Source: Mediterranea massiliensis | Lineage (GTDB): Bacteria; Bacteroidota; Bacteroidia; Bacteroidales; Bacteroidaceae | Direction of reading: 5' to 3' | DNA: 64,000 nucleotides | Assembly: GCA_015060685.1 (NCBI GenBank) | Contig: SUXZ01000017.1 | Coordinates: 1-64,000, forward strand | Part shown: piece after piece, positions 53,879 to 62,436 of the stretch | Layout of the letters: each line of letters starts with the position of its first letter | Position numbering within the stretch: the first letter of the stretch is position 1 | Position numbers and translations under genes: made by a program | Notes under the pieces: model-generated | What the model was told of the DNA's origin: nothing | The model's input: only the letters and a program-made list of their open reading frames with translations | Database searches by the model: none

Positions 53879-54517
53879 ATGAAAGCTTTAGAAAGATTGT
53901 TTGCCGAGAAATTACTGAAAATCAAAGCTATCAAACTTCAACCAGCCAACCCCTTCACATGGGCATCGGGTTGGAAATCACCCTTTTATTGCGACAATCG
54001 CAAGACCTTGTCTTATCCCGAATTGCGCAACTTTGTAAAGATTGAGATTACCCGCATCGTATTGGAGCGTTTTGGCAAAGTAGATGCCATCGCCGGTGTT
54101 GCAACAGGTGCCATCCCTCAAGGTGCATTGGTGGCCGATGCATTGAACTTACCCTTTGTGTATGTACGCTCTACTCCAAAGGATCATGGTTTGGAAAACC
54201 TCATCGAAGGTGAGCTTCGCCCCGGCATGAAGGTTGTAGTAATCGAAGACCTTATCTCTACCGGCGGTAGCAGTTTGAAGGCTGTTGAAGCCATCCGTCG
54301 CGACGGTTGCGAAGTTATCGGTATGGTTGCTTCCTATACTTATGGTTTCCCTGTTGCCGAAAAGGCATTCAAAGAGGCCAAGGTGCCTTTGGTAACACTG
54401 ACCAACTACGAAGCCGTTCTCGATGTAGCCCTGCGCACCGGATACATTGAAGAAAGCGATGTTGAAACACTGAACGAATGGAGAAAAGATCCGGCACATT
54501 GGGATGCTGGAAAATGA
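53879..54517 (+). CDS. pyrE: Orotate phosphoribosyltransferase PyrE
   Basis: 212 residues of the PRT fold: FTWASGWKSPFYCDNRKTL, IAGVATGAIPQGALVAD and VVVIEDLISTGGSSLKAVEAI, the PRPP-binding motif. It makes orotidine 5'-phosphate in pyrimidine synthesis. Own promoter and terminator. Confidence 0.95.
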   Translation: MKALERLFAEKLLKIKAIKLQPANPFTWASGWKSPFYCDNRKTLSYPELRNFVKIEITRIVLERFGKVDAIAGVATGAIPQGALVADALNLPFVYVRSTPKDHGLENLIEGELRPGMKVVVIEDLISTGGSSLKAVEAIRRDGCEVIGMVASYTYGFPVAEKAFKEAKVPLVTLTNYEAVLDVALRTGYIEESDVETLNEWRKDPAHWDAGK

Positions 54518-54537
54518 TATTAACCCTATCACATCAG

Positions 54538-54585
54538 GCAAAAGAACAATTCGAATCTCATCCGAATCGTTCTTTTGCTTTTTAT
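54538..54585 (+). terminator. Terminator of pyrE
   Basis: Stem GCAAAAGAACAATTCG / CGAATCGTTCTTTTGC (one mismatch) with a 9-nt loop, followed by T5. Confidence 0.85.
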
Positions 54586-54598
54586 TTATAATTCATCT

Positions 54599-55009
54599 AT
54601 GACTAAATTCGAAAGTAACGTTAAAGAGATTCCTTATTCACAAGAAAGTGTATTCGAAATGCTTTCCGACTTGAACAACCTGGAAAAAGTAAAGGATCGC
54701 TTACCGCAGGACAAGATAAAGCAACTCGACTTCACTTCCGATACATTGACGGTAGAAGTGCCGCCCGTAGGCCCCATCACCCTGCAGATTGTAGAGAAAG
54801 AGCCTTGCAAATGCATCAAGTTCGGCACTACCACCTCACCTCTTCCATTCAATCTATGGATTCAACTATTGCCTACCGGTGCAAACAACTGCAAGATGAA
54901 AGTGACCATCGGCATCGAAATCAACCCGTTCATGAAGGCTATGGTGCAAAAGCCCTTGCAAGAAGGCGTTGAAAAGATGGCAGACATGCTGGCAATGATT
55001 CATTATTAA
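54599..55009 (+). CDS. SRPBCC-fold protein
   Basis: 136 residues starting MTKFESNVKEIPYSQESVFEMLSDLNNLEKVK, the helix-grip START/SRPBCC beginning. It continues with beta strands (LTVEVPPVGPITLQIVEKEPC) and a long C-terminal helix (KPLQEGVEKMADMLAMI). Such proteins bind hydrophobic ligands; no ligand is assigned. It lies 27 bp before argH. Confidence 0.82.
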   Translation: MTKFESNVKEIPYSQESVFEMLSDLNNLEKVKDRLPQDKIKQLDFTSDTLTVEVPPVGPITLQIVEKEPCKCIKFGTTTSPLPFNLWIQLLPTGANNCKMKVTIGIEINPFMKAMVQKPLQEGVEKMADMLAMIHY

Positions 55010-55036
55010 TATACATCCTCATCTACCCCGACAAAT

Positions 55037-56377
55037 ATGGCACAGAAACTTTGGGAAAAATCCGTTCAAGTAAATAAAGAGATAGAACGCTTCACCGTAG
55101 GACTCGACCGCGAAATGGACCTCTATTTAGCCAAACACGATGTGCTTGGTTCAATGGCCCACATCACCATGCTCGAAAGCATCGGCCTGCTTACCGCCGA
55201 AGAGCTGAAAGTGTTATTGGCAGAACTGAAAAACATCTATTCCATGGCCGAACAAGGAGAGTTCGTCATCGAAGAGGGTGTGGAAGATGTCCACTCGCAA
55301 GTCGAACTGATGCTGACACGTCGGTTGGGAGATGTAGGAAAGAAGATACATAGCGGACGCTCGCGCAACGACCAGGTGTTGCTCGACTTGAAACTCTTCA
55401 CACGCGCTCAGTTGAAAGAGATTGCCGAAGCCGTAGAGCAACTCTTCCAAGCCCTTATCAAGCAGAGCGAACAGTATAAGAGCGTGCTGATGCCGGGCTA
55501 CACCCACCTCCAGATAGCCATGCCCTCGTCATTCGGACTTTGGTTTGGTGCCTATGCCGAGAGCTTGGTGGACGACATGATGTTCTTGCAAGCCGCCTTC
55601 AAGATGTGCAACCGCAACCCCTTGGGCTCTGCTGCCGGATACGGTTCATCCTTCCCCTTGAACCGCACCATGACCACCCAACTATTGGGCTTCGATTCCA
55701 TGAACTACAACGTGGTTTATGCACAGATGGGACGCGGAAAGATGGAACGCAACGTGGCATTTGCTTTGGCAAGCATAGCCGGCACTATCTCCAAACTGGC
55801 ATTCGACGCTTGTATGTTCAACAGCCAGAACTTCGGTTTCGTAAAACTGCCCGATGAATGTACAACCGGTTCAAGCATCATGCCTCACAAGAAGAATCCC
55901 GATGTATTCGAACTGACTCGTGCCAAGTGCAACAAGCTGCAATCATTGCCACAACAAATCATGATGATTGCCAACAACTTGCCATCCGGATACTTCCGCG
56001 ACCTTCAAATCATCAAGGAGGTATTCCTCCCTGCCTTCCAGGAATTGAAAGACTGCTTGCAAATGACTACCTATATCATCAATAAGATTAAGGTAAACGA
56101 AGAGATTCTTAACGACGATAAATACCTCTATATCTTCAGTGTAGAAGAGGTTAACCGCTTGGCACACGAAGGAATGCCTTTCCGCGATGCATACAAGAAA
56201 GTAGGTCTCGACATAGAAGCCGGTAAGTTCACACACAACAAGCAAGTGCGCCACACCCACGAAGGAAGCATTGGAAACCTGTGCAACGAACAGATTACTG
56301 CCTTGATGCAACAAGTGGTCAATGGTTTCAACTTCAGCAACATGATAGCTGCTGAAAAGGCACTATTGGGTAGATAA
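55037..56377 (+). CDS. argH: Argininosuccinate lyase ArgH
   Basis: 446 residues: VEDVHSQVELMLTRRLG, HSGRSRNDQVLLDLKL, MPGYTHLQIAMPSSFGLW and the superfamily signature TGSSIMPHKKNPDVFEL. Last step of arginine synthesis. It stands apart from the argR-argD operon at 10-14 kb and the argF' gene at 41 kb. Confidence 0.95.
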   Translation: MAQKLWEKSVQVNKEIERFTVGLDREMDLYLAKHDVLGSMAHITMLESIGLLTAEELKVLLAELKNIYSMAEQGEFVIEEGVEDVHSQVELMLTRRLGDVGKKIHSGRSRNDQVLLDLKLFTRAQLKEIAEAVEQLFQALIKQSEQYKSVLMPGYTHLQIAMPSSFGLWFGAYAESLVDDMMFLQAAFKMCNRNPLGSAAGYGSSFPLNRTMTTQLLGFDSMNYNVVYAQMGRGKMERNVAFALASIAGTISKLAFDACMFNSQNFGFVKLPDECTTGSSIMPHKKNPDVFELTRAKCNKLQSLPQQIMMIANNLPSGYFRDLQIIKEVFLPAFQELKDCLQMTTYIINKIKVNEEILNDDKYLYIFSVEEVNRLAHEGMPFRDAYKKVGLDIEAGKFTHNKQVRHTHEGSIGNLCNEQITALMQQVVNGFNFSNMIAAEKALLGR

Positions 56378-56399
56378 CAAACGTTTTTTTTAGAAAAGT

Positions 56400-56430
56400 T
56401 TTGCAGAAAAGCAGAATCTGCTTATCTTTG
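56400..56430 (+). promoter_or_regulatory. Promoter of the tRNA pair
   Basis: TTTG (56400-56403) and TATCTTTG (56423-56430), 19-bp gap, about 55 bp before tRNA-Gly. Confidence 0.7.
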
Positions 56431-56485
56431 CACCCGTTCTACAAAATCCGTCTGCGGAAATAACTCAGATTTATAGAGCAACAAT

Positions 56486-56558
56486 GCGGAAATAGCTCAG
56501 TTGGTAGAGCACAACCTTGCCAAGGTTGGGGTCGCGAGTTCGAGCCTCGTTTTCCGCT
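56486..56558 (+). tRNA. tRNA-Gly (GCC)
   Basis: GCGGAAA acceptor pairs with TTTCCGC; D arm AGCTCAGTTGGTAGAGC, anticodon loop TTGCCAA (anticodon GCC) and T arm with GTTCGAGCC. Discriminator T. The 3' CCA is not encoded. Confidence 0.97.
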
Positions 56559-56570
56559 CTCCATTAGGAT

Positions 56571-56654
56571 GCTCGAATGGTGGAATGGTAGACACGAGGG
56601 ACTTAAAATCCCTTGGCCATTGTGGCTGTGCGGGTTCAAGTCCCGCTTCGAGTA
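56571..56654 (+). tRNA. tRNA-Leu (UAA)
   Basis: Acceptor GCTCGAA / TTCGAGT with a G1-T72 wobble, anticodon loop CTTAAAA (anticodon TAA), a long variable arm (GGCCATTGTGGCTG) and T arm GGGTTCAAGTCCC. Discriminator A. CCA not encoded. Confidence 0.96.
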
Positions 56655-56657
56655 CAA

Positions 56658-56700
56658 AGAAAGGCTGTTAATCGACGATTAACAGCCTTTCTTGTTTTTT
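56658..56700 (+). terminator. Terminator of the tRNA operon
   Basis: Perfect 17-bp inverted repeat AGAAAGGCTGTTAATCG / CGATTAACAGCCTTTCT around one A, then TGTTTTTT. Confidence 0.92.
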
Positions 56701-56755
56701 CTGGTAAGCCAAAGGGATACCCTTCAAAATTTACTCACCACTTATGGCAATCGTT

Positions 56756-56818
56756 GGTCGTAAGTTACGACCGAGCTTTGCCTTAAGTTACGACCAAGTC
56801 CGGTCTTAAGTTACGACC
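56756..56818. repeat. 23-bp period palindrome array (GGTCGTAA-G-TTACGACC x3)
   Basis: TAAGTTACGACC occurs at 56761, 56784 and 56807, exactly 23 bp apart. Unit 1 is a complete 17-bp palindrome (56756-56772); units 2 and 3 have a changed or imperfect left arm (GCCTTAA, GGTCTTAA). It ends 10 bp from the stop of the next gene on the minus strand. Confidence 0.88.
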
Positions 56819-56828
56819 CAAATTCTGC

Positions 56829-58295
56829 TCAACGTACTTTGGTAGCGGTTCGCTTGTCGGAGACAATTTCATCCGCAGCTGCAGCTTGGTCGAAATCGAC
56901 TTTTACCTTCGTAAAATTGGGAACATTGAACGAATAGAGGGTTTCGTCGTAATATTCCAATGGATTTTCTTGGGGCAAAAGGAAGGGTTTGGTGGCATTG
57001 CCTTCTTCATCGATGGATGATATAAAGAGTTGTGAGTACAATCCGTTCTGTCGGCGAGATGTAAACACTATCCAACGACTGTTTTCACTCCAGTTATGAT
57101 AGCTTTCGGCATCGTCACTATTAATCGTTTCCAACGGCTTAGCTTCGCCTGTAGCCAAATCCATCAACCAAATATCCGACTCCTTATGCCAAATGCTGAA
57201 ATAGCCATAATCGGCCAGCGTAAACAGCATATAGCGTCCATCGTAGGATGGCTTGGGCCATGTCAAGCTTTTATTCATGGCAACGGCATTGAATACCGTA
57301 TCTACCTTATTGCCAAATGTACCAGTCTCGGCATCGAACGCAATGCTGCAAAGGTTGTATTTCACCTCCTTATATTGCAAAGGATAGTCGTGCTTCTGAG
57401 CCGAAATGAAATACATTGTCTTTCCATCGGGAGAGAAAACGGGTACATTCTCCCACGTATCTTTGCCTGAAAGCAGTGTATCGACCACCATTTCGTGGGT
57501 TACGACATTATACACGAAGACATCCGATGCCTGGTCGAACACTTCGATGCGTTTCTCCATGCCGATATGGAAAGCTTGGTGGGTCTGATTGGTTGAGAAA
57601 GCACAATATTTGCCCGATGGATGCCAATAAGGATAAACCATCGCGCCACCGAGAGCATCGTTTCGTGCTTGCAACCATTCGCGCTCGCCGTTTTGCTGTA
57701 TCATGGTTGCCCCATGTGCCCCACGAACATGGAAGACGAATTGTTCGGGATTCGTTTTGTTGGGGGTGTGACAGTTGAGACACATTCCATAAGAATCCTT
57801 ATTGTCGATAATGGAAAATTCATCGAAGTTGCTCAAATCGCGTTGATAGATACCTAACGAGCTATACACTTCATAACCGGGAGCAATGCGACGATAAGTC
57901 AGCCCCCACTCGTCAAGCGGATGCTTGCTCACAAAGATAGTAAAGTCATTATACTTATGCCATTGTCCGTTTAGCTTAGCCTGTACAGACACCACGAGCT
58001 TACCACCCGCATTAGTTTCCAACAACTGGTGCCAACTTTCGATGTCGAACTTCGCCCATTTACCGTTTGCATGTACCGTTACCCCGTTACCACCGGTAAC
58101 AGTAGCATCTACACATTCTACAGGAGTATCTGCAACAACATTAAAATTCAGTGGCGCAATGCCTACAGGAACCGTCACATCGGTATAATCGGGGAATATC
58201 GTAGGTAAAGAGTCTACTATGGTTACGTTCTTAGGCTGTTCCGTACAAGCACAAAGAAGCAATATTGCGAGTAGTGTATATAGTTTTGTTTTCAT
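56829..58295 (-). CDS. TolB-like propeller lipoprotein with a CXXCH heme-type motif
   Basis: 488 residues with lipobox LLCAC. Residues 20-130 are a beta domain; then comes MCLNCHTPNK with Cys172-Cys175-His176, a c-type heme binding motif. From about 200 the protein is a WD40/PD40-like propeller (VYPYWHPSGKYCAFSTNQTH, NVPVFSPDGKTMYFIS, SLTWPKPSYDGRYMLFTLAD, SWIVFTSRR-type blades). Members of this group have been labelled cytochrome biogenesis proteins without proof. Overall role unknown; the next gene upstream is a membrane partner. Confidence 0.75.
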   Translation of the reverse strand: MKTKLYTLLAILLLCACTEQPKNVTIVDSLPTIFPDYTDVTVPVGIAPLNFNVVADTPVECVDATVTGGNGVTVHANGKWAKFDIESWHQLLETNAGGKLVVSVQAKLNGQWHKYNDFTIFVSKHPLDEWGLTYRRIAPGYEVYSSLGIYQRDLSNFDEFSIIDNKDSYGMCLNCHTPNKTNPEQFVFHVRGAHGATMIQQNGEREWLQARNDALGGAMVYPYWHPSGKYCAFSTNQTHQAFHIGMEKRIEVFDQASDVFVYNVVTHEMVVDTLLSGKDTWENVPVFSPDGKTMYFISAQKHDYPLQYKEVKYNLCSIAFDAETGTFGNKVDTVFNAVAMNKSLTWPKPSYDGRYMLFTLADYGYFSIWHKESDIWLMDLATGEAKPLETINSDDAESYHNWSENSRWIVFTSRRQNGLYSQLFISSIDEEGNATKPFLLPQENPLEYYDETLYSFNVPNFTKVKVDFDQAAAADEIVSDKRTATKVR

Positions 58296-58302
58296 ATATT
58301 CT

Positions 58303-59586
58303 CTATCGGTTTGGTTGCATTTTCAGTTTGGGCACTTCAGCAGTCGGGTTATATTTTTTCACTACATTGTAATAGGCTTGATACTTTTCCACGTTGCCTT
58401 CCAGTGCCGCATAGAACATCAGATACTGCATCGCCATGTAGTTGTTTGGATTGTGAACGAAGAGATAACCAAAGACACGATCTATCAACTCTACATTGTT
58501 ATACAAGAAATCCTGCTCAAGAGATACGTTACGCAAATGCTTGTATAGTCTGTTCGATTCGATTGCCTCCTCACCGCCATCAATCAGCTTCATGGTTCTT
58601 CGTGCCCAATTACGATAGAACACCGTCTTTTCAAGGATGCGCAAATACTTTTTCGCCACTTCGTAATGGCCATTCACAATATTTGTTTCGGCCAAACGTC
58701 GCAAACAACGAGTACTTTTGTTGCGATTATGAATGGCTTCCATCGCCTCGAAATACATCCGTTGTGCCGAATTGACCATACCCAACTGCAGGAATGTTTC
58801 GGCAATGGTAAGCGTCAGGAATGGATTATGGTCGAACCTCGGCAATAAACCATCTACTCCGTAACGATTGAATCGCTGACCATGAGTAAGCAACCTGTGC
58901 TGCATACCAAGTGCAAGATTGGTGGCACAGACCGTATTGGGCGAATCCGGTGCCTTCTTATTGGCTTTTCTGATTATATCGTCCCATCTGTTTGCACGCA
59001 CAAGCATATCGTATTCAAAAACATCATACACATTGCTATCGTAGATAGTCTCTATCTTTGCAAAGAATCCCGGGTAGCGGTAGTGAGATGTCCAACACAT
59101 CCACCATAGCATTGGTAATACCACAATCAGCCCTACAACACGGGCCGGTAATGTTTTGCAGACACACAACACAATATAGATGAAGAGCAATACCAACAAC
59201 ACGGCCATGATAAGCGAATGCATCACGTTGTAATCGCCCATCAGTATCCAAAGAGCAACAACCGGAAGAAAAGGTAATAGGAAGTTACCCTTAAATGACG
59301 GTAGTTTCTTAATGATGCCTACCGAAAGAAGGTATATCAACATAAACTCCACTCCAAGTATAGCTGCACCAATCCAAAAATTGTTATAAAACTGTACTAA
59401 CGCCTCCGATAGATATACGGCTATACCTCCCGCCTCTTGCAGATGAGTAAGTAGGTAGTCGTCATCGATAAGAAACAACTGAAACTCTTCGTGATAGTTT
59501 AAGGCTGCTTTAAAAGGGAATGCCCAAAACAGAAATACGGCAATGCCTATTACTAACGAGATTATTAGTTTGGAATATTTCTTCAT
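58303..59586 (-). CDS. DUF6057-type membrane protein
   Basis: 427 residues. The N-terminal 160 residues have five or six membrane helices (LIISLVIGIAVFLFWAFPF, LVLLFIYIVLCVCKTL and others), followed by a soluble helical TPR-like domain (FLQLGMVNSAQRMYFEAMEAI, VAKKYLRILEKTVFYRNWARR). It lies 7 bp upstream of the CXXCH propeller gene and is co-transcribed. Role unknown. Confidence 0.7.
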   Translation of the reverse strand: MKKYSKLIISLVIGIAVFLFWAFPFKAALNYHEEFQLFLIDDDYLLTHLQEAGGIAVYLSEALVQFYNNFWIGAAILGVEFMLIYLLSVGIIKKLPSFKGNFLLPFLPVVALWILMGDYNVMHSLIMAVLLVLLFIYIVLCVCKTLPARVVGLIVVLPMLWWMCWTSHYRYPGFFAKIETIYDSNVYDVFEYDMLVRANRWDDIIRKANKKAPDSPNTVCATNLALGMQHRLLTHGQRFNRYGVDGLLPRFDHNPFLTLTIAETFLQLGMVNSAQRMYFEAMEAIHNRNKSTRCLRRLAETNIVNGHYEVAKKYLRILEKTVFYRNWARRTMKLIDGGEEAIESNRLYKHLRNVSLEQDFLYNNVELIDRVFGYLFVHNPNNYMAMQYLMFYAALEGNVEKYQAYYNVVKKYNPTAEVPKLKMQPNR

Positions 59587-59612
59587 AAATGCTGTTGTTA
59601 TTTTTTGCTAAT

Positions 59613-59642
59613 TGTAGGGACGCAATACATTGCGTCCCTACA
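59613..59642. repeat. Dispersed GTAGGGAC palindrome, intact copy
   Basis: TGTAGGGACGCAAT / ATTGCGTCCCTACA around AC: perfect 14-bp arms. A diverged, partial copy is at 40352-40378. It looks like a small dispersed, REP-like element. Confidence 0.85.
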
Positions 59643-59660
59643 CGTAGTAGGATTTAGTAA

Positions 59661-59693
59661 AAGAGCAGACCTCAAAGGATGAGATCTGCTCTT
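59661..59693 (-). terminator. Terminator of the SusCD locus
   Basis: AAGAGCAGACCTC / GAGATCTGCTCTT (one mismatch) around a 7-nt loop, followed on the minus strand by TTTTAC; about 40 bp past the stop of the last gene of the locus. Confidence 0.75.
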
Positions 59694-59732
59694 ATTTATA
59701 CTCTTACCTATTGAAGAGCTCTATTTTGGATA

Positions 59733-60530
59733 TTAGAGTTCCAAAAGTGAGTACATCTTAACAATGTGAAGGTTTTGGCCAGAAATAGTACCATCATTAC
59801 CAATCATAGACCAATCCTTTTCGTAGCAGGTTTCAATGAACCCTGGATCCATAAAAACTTTATAGGTCGTAGAAACACCATCACCAGTGAGGTCTGTAAG
59901 AGTTGAAGACCACCAGCCATCTTGTATTCTAACAACACCAGTCCAAGGCTTATCGAATTCGATGAAGACGTTCTTACCCTTCATCTTTGCGTCATAGTCA
60001 ACAGCAGTCCATTTACCCATCACACCTTCTGCATCAGAGAAACGAGCATATTGTGTATTCCAATCTAAAATTTGAGGATAAATAGGGTCACCGTTTTCAT
60101 CTTTTTTTGGTTCCCATACTAAGTTTTCCAATGAAGGAAGTACAGCTTTGCGCTTGCCAGCAGGACAATTTGCAAATACTTCCTTAGACACTTCCGAACC
60201 ATCAGGATTGATGCCGTGAACGATGAAGCGGTTATCACCTTCTTTACGAAGTACTACCGAACAACCATTCTTAATTCCTGAGATAGTAGTATCATCATTA
60301 AAATCGGGCACATTATATTCAATCCAACCTGGAATTGGACTGTGATTTTCGATAACGCCAACAGCATATTCTGCACCATTCTCATCGGTCATGAAAATGG
60401 TCTTGGCTGTTACGTTAAAATCATCTGCTGACTCCACACTCTTTGGCGCATCGAAATCATCTTCGATGGGGTCGCAAGACACGAAAGAGATGCCAGCAAG
60501 AATTGTCAATGCTAAAAATATTTTTTTCAT
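59733..60530 (-). CDS. Surface lipoprotein of the SusCD locus
   Basis: 265 residues with lipobox ISFVSC. The mature protein is beta-rich (VTAKTIFMTDENGAEYAVGVI; WWSSTLTDLTGDGVSTTYKVF). It occupies the SusE position after susC and susD but I do not recognise a known family. It may bind glycan. The start at 60530 (MKK) was preferred over an upstream in-frame ATG that has no signal. Confidence 0.75.
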   Translation of the reverse strand: MKKIFLALTILAGISFVSCDPIEDDFDAPKSVESADDFNVTAKTIFMTDENGAEYAVGVIENHSPIPGWIEYNVPDFNDDTTISGIKNGCSVVLRKEGDNRFIVHGINPDGSEVSKEVFANCPAGKRKAVLPSLENLVWEPKKDENGDPIYPQILDWNTQYARFSDAEGVMGKWTAVDYDAKMKGKNVFIEFDKPWTGVVRIQDGWWSSTLTDLTGDGVSTTYKVFMDPGFIETCYEKDWSMIGNDGTISGQNLHIVKMYSLLEL

Positions 60531-60572
60531 TGTATTCAATTTTAAATTTAAATAATTATTGAGGTCACTGTA

Positions 60573-60596
60573 CATCCCTCCCCGAAAGGAGGGATG
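60573..60596 (-). promoter_or_regulatory. Hairpin between susD and the lipoprotein gene
   Basis: CATCCCTCC / GGAGGGATG perfect 9-bp arms with a 6-nt loop, no T-run. It may adjust message stability or partial read-through. Confidence 0.55.
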
Positions 60597-60611
60597 CCAA
60601 TCTGACTATCA

Positions 60612-62414
60612 TTAAGTTCCTGAATAGAATCCTTGAGTACCTTCCCAACCCGGATTTTGTTTGTACTTACCAGCAGAGAGGTTGATTTGTCCTTGAGGAA
60701 TACGGTAGAAACCACCCTTAGTATCTTGGTAACGCTTAACAATACCATCACCTACTTGTTCGAATTTGCCTGCAGTACCTTCGTTGTAGAGTGGTTCGCC
60801 ATACATCTTAGGAAGTTCTTTTTCTACATCGCCCCAACGACGGAGGTCATCCCAACGTACACCTTCGAAAGCCAATTCGTGACGACGTTCTCTCTTCAAT
60901 GCTTCGAGTGAGTAAGGAATCTCTTCCAAACCGGCACGTTGACGGATAGGAGTCATGTAAGTGTTGGTTTCTGTCAACTCTGCATGCATCAAATATACAT
61001 CGGCCAAACGATAGAGAACGAGTGGTTGGGCGTGTGATGCTTGGTAGTTACCATTTTCCTTAGAACTATTCTTAGAGAGTGTCCAAGAATATTTTACACC
61101 ACCTTCTGAACGAACAGCAGTAATCTTCTTGTTGTGGAACATGGTCAACTCAACACCTGCAGAGAATGTATTAGGATCGAGACCAGACATATCGATGATA
61201 GAAGCATCGCGACGGATGTCGCCCACTTCGTATGACTTGTAGAGACCCGGATTAACAGGACCTACACCCCAACCTGTACCAAACGGATAAACCGATGGGT
61301 GAGGATCTGCTTCTGTGCTAACCATGAAACGTGAGTCATCAGCGTTGTTGGCATTTGCACGGATACCGAAGAACAACGCATATTGGTTTGTCAAGTGAAG
61401 TTGGTTTGACCAAGCTGACTGATAGTTGAAGTTGATAGCCAAAATCACTTCAGGATTGATTTCATTGTAGTAAGTATCAGCAGTAAGTGCCGGCAATGTA
61501 CCGATAACTTCGCCATTAGCATCAAGAATATCTTGATCCTTATTTACATATTCATAGTCCACTGCAGTATATTCATTTGAGTATGGCCACAATGAACGGT
61601 AGTCAGCAAGAAGAGAGTGACCTGAGTTCTTGATGATATCTTCAACAGCGTTGATGGCATCAGTTTTTGTTAATGAACCACCATCGGTAGTAGGAATTTC
61701 AGTTGCACCATAGAAACCTGTATAGAAAAGGTATGCACGAGCCATCAATGTTTCAACAGCCCAACGGCTTACCTTACCCCAAGGAAGCTTAGTCCAATTA
61801 TCATAAGTATAAGCAGGCATAATGGCCACAGCATCCTTAAGGTCTTGTGCAATAAGCTTGAAGATTTCCTTACCTTCGGTTTGTTCTGGAGCAATTTGCG
61901 CTTCACCTACATTTGTAGGAGTGATATCTACAACCGGTACGTTGTTGAATGCAAGTACAAGGTTGTAGTAGTTGTATGCACGGTGGAAGAGAAGTTCACC
62001 CTTAGTTTGGTTACGCTTTTCTTCGTCGGCAATGTTATCAACCACAGCAAGAGCGGCATTGGCACGAGCGATTGCTTCGTAGCCGGCTACCCAAAGTTGG
62101 TTAAGTTGTTCACCTTGGTTGTACATCAAGTGGCCAAGAGCCTTCCAGTGAGGGTCACCCACACCTGCTCCACCGAACATATCGTCAGAGAAGAGGTTAG
62201 CAACAGAGAAATATTGCTCGAGTGTATTTGCTTCGAACGGGGCATAGAAAGTTGACTTGTAAACGGCAGCTACCATTCGGTCAATATCTTGTTCTGTTTG
62301 CGGGAAGTTGGTTGTATTCTTGCCAGTGTAGCTCTGCGAGTCGAGGAAATCCTCGCAAGAAGAGAAGGCAAACATAGCCATAACTCCCAACAATATTACC
62401 TTAGTAAATTTCAT
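60612..62414 (-). CDS. susD: SusD-family outer-membrane lipoprotein
   Basis: 600 residues with lipobox AFSSC. YKSTFYAPFEANTLEQYFSVANLFSDDM, LFHRAYNYYNLVLAFNNVPVV, RWAVETLMARAYLFYTG and the C-terminal ERRHELAFEGVRWDDLRRWGDV are SusD/RagB signatures. It caps the SusC channel and binds glycan or peptide. Its cargo is not deducible: no enzyme gene lies in the visible part of the locus. Start at 62414 (MKFTK) rather than 62540, which extends into susC. Confidence 0.93.
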   Translation of the reverse strand: MKFTKVILLGVMAMFAFSSCEDFLDSQSYTGKNTTNFPQTEQDIDRMVAAVYKSTFYAPFEANTLEQYFSVANLFSDDMFGGAGVGDPHWKALGHLMYNQGEQLNQLWVAGYEAIARANAALAVVDNIADEEKRNQTKGELLFHRAYNYYNLVLAFNNVPVVDITPTNVGEAQIAPEQTEGKEIFKLIAQDLKDAVAIMPAYTYDNWTKLPWGKVSRWAVETLMARAYLFYTGFYGATEIPTTDGGSLTKTDAINAVEDIIKNSGHSLLADYRSLWPYSNEYTAVDYEYVNKDQDILDANGEVIGTLPALTADTYYNEINPEVILAINFNYQSAWSNQLHLTNQYALFFGIRANANNADDSRFMVSTEADPHPSVYPFGTGWGVGPVNPGLYKSYEVGDIRRDASIIDMSGLDPNTFSAGVELTMFHNKKITAVRSEGGVKYSWTLSKNSSKENGNYQASHAQPLVLYRLADVYLMHAELTETNTYMTPIRQRAGLEEIPYSLEALKRERRHELAFEGVRWDDLRRWGDVEKELPKMYGEPLYNEGTAGKFEQVGDGIVKRYQDTKGGFYRIPQGQINLSAGKYKQNPGWEGTQGFYSGT

Positions 62415-62436
62415 ATTCTTTCTAAATTTAAATTGG

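Noticed and set aside
56439..56657. Open frame across the two tRNA genes
   Set aside because: It is a translation of tRNA sequence on the opposite strand.
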